In this document: in pieces, positions 63,086-64,000 of the stretch
How positions within the stretch are numbered: position 1 is the first letter of the stretch
Layout: every line of letters starts with the position of its first letter
From: Sipunculus nudus
Lineage: Eukaryota > Annelida > Sipuncula > Golfingiida > Sipunculidae
Direction of reading: 5' to 3'
Assembly (NCBI GenBank): GCA_026874595.1
Contig: CM049318.1
Location: forward strand, 29,757,956-29,821,955
Length of the DNA stretch: 64,000 bases
The notes under the pieces: model-generated
The model's input: the letters and a program-made list of their open reading frames with translations, nothing else
The model's database searches: none
What the model was told of the DNA's origin: nothing
Translations under genes and position numbers: made by a program

Positions 63086-63130
63086 AACGAGAGGGAACAA
63101 GTGCTAACGAGCTTGTTTTGGATGTTCTTG
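63086..63130 (+). CDS. Nicotinic receptor-like subunit, 45-bp exon
   Basis: Bounded by TATTCCAG and GTAAGTAC and exactly 45 bp long, in phase 0, encoding NEREQVLTSLFWMFL. Nicotinic receptor genes have a 45-bp exon at this point whose product reads like DEKNQVLTTNIWLQM. Length, phase and sequence all agree, which is strong support for both the exon and the identity of the 60620 exon. Unusually, the Trp is followed by Met-Phe-Leu. The next exon should begin with a W.D..L.W motif; none is clear before the window ends. Confidence 0.8.
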
Positions 63131-63409
63131 GTAAGTACTTTGCCAAAATTGTCTTATGTAATATTACCACTGATATAATAGTAAATCATAGCTTTTCTTT
63201 TCACATCGTTTAAACAAACTTTCGGTATTATGAAGAAGCCTTCATATTACACCCTTTTCTGAATATCTGCTTCCTGTTCATTCTGTATAATCACAAAGTT
63301 TTACCTTGACAGTTTTGTTTCACCAGGAAGAAATATAAAGAGTCTGTGACGCTCTAAGCAAACTTTTTTGCGAGTCTTGAGTGTCCCAATAAATGCTGAT
63401 ATGTGACAG

Positions 63410-63739
63410 AATTTGTAGGATATTGCAAAATTGAATATGATTAGATAATGTAACATTATATGATTATTTGGCGAAAGTAAAATATCAGGGATAGCTACAA
63501 GCACAGTGTTTGCATAACTGACTGGTTGGAGATTGTCTGTAATGGTCAGTTACTACTACAAGAGCTAAGTTTGATTCTATTGAAAAAAAAGCCAGGGATT
63601 TCGCTTGTCTAGTCTAGGAATCTGGTACCGGAAAAAAACGGGAGGTTTATTGTCAGTATTTCCCCTACAATTAATGAGAAGAAAAGTTTTAACATCATAA
63701 TTTTCAGTTATTCACAATAAAACTCTGATTCACAGTTCG

Positions 63740-63745
<6 letters not shown>
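63410..63745. repeat. Diverged direct repeat, right copy (partner 57890-58385)
   Basis: See the left copy for matching blocks. It lies within the receptor intron after the 45-bp exon and ends at the AT run. Confidence 0.5.

Positions 63746-63791
<46 letters not shown>
63744..63791. repeat. (AT)n microsatellite
   Basis: A pure AT run of about 48 bp. The remaining 200 bp to the window edge contain no recognisable exon. An acceptor-like ACATCTGCAG ends at 63979, but the few codons after it do not match the expected W.D..L.W. Confidence 0.95.
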
Positions 63792-63794
<3 letters not shown>

Positions 63795-64000
63795 GTATAA
63801 TTTATTTGTATTATCCTGATTGACGCCGTTCTGCTAGATGCAACGACAGGTTTGCTTTCAGGCCAATAAATGATTCAAAATGGCTTTGTTTTTAATATAA
63901 TGTTTGGCGGTGGGAACCACCTCCATTTTTTAATGCTGACCTGTCTAATTCTTAACCTAAGCATGATTACATCTGCAGAGTTTCCATTTCGGTTTGGGAC

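Overview
The window reads as nuclear DNA of an invertebrate animal, most likely a mollusc or another lophotrochozoan. It is AT-rich and almost wholly non-coding. Long tandem arrays and nested transposons fill it, and the only recognisable host gene is split by introns. An interspersed repeat whose copies begin ACAAGGGACC..GGGTCAC..GCTCAGCTGA and end TCAGCTGAGCTAAAAA resembles a repeat I remember as common in mollusc genomes. That is recollection, not a search result.

Layout, left to right. 1-2250: a roughly 1 kb segment in two diverged direct copies, the first carrying a small TIR element (508-875). 2251-8839: AT-rich spacer with a 75-bp minisatellite and one copy of the mollusc-type repeat. 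8840-22817: a large 74/78-bp satellite with a telomere-like GGGTTAGGGTT core in most units, interrupted by one Ty3/mdg4 LTR retrotransposon (13655-18725, 4-bp target duplication CACC). 24651-34777: more mollusc-type repeat, one copy split by a 6.7 kb TIR element (28065-34759) that contains a piggyBac-type MITE and a 5'-truncated non-LTR retrotransposon. 36996-38790: inverted GGAAGAAA-rich blocks around an 81-bp minisatellite and a tRNA-derived SINE. 41700-44870: a 339-bp tandem array. 45010-51540: a 314-bp monomer / 628-bp dimer array rich in ACGT words. 52320-57874: a degenerate Ngaro-like tyrosine-recombinase retrotransposon on the minus strand, with split direct repeats and an internal 52-bp minisatellite. 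60620-63130: the first two recognisable exons of a nicotinic-acetylcholine-receptor-like (Cys-loop) channel gene, with a pogo/Tc1-type MITE and a decayed RT fragment in the intron; the gene runs off the right edge.

The genes do not form a pathway. They are separate mobile-element coding regions, mostly broken by frameshifts, plus one host receptor gene. The least explained structure is a recurring architecture: degenerate words spaced about 11 bp (one helical turn). It occurs in two TIR elements that share the terminus CCCTTRC and 2-bp target duplications, and again through the whole 45-51.5 kb array.
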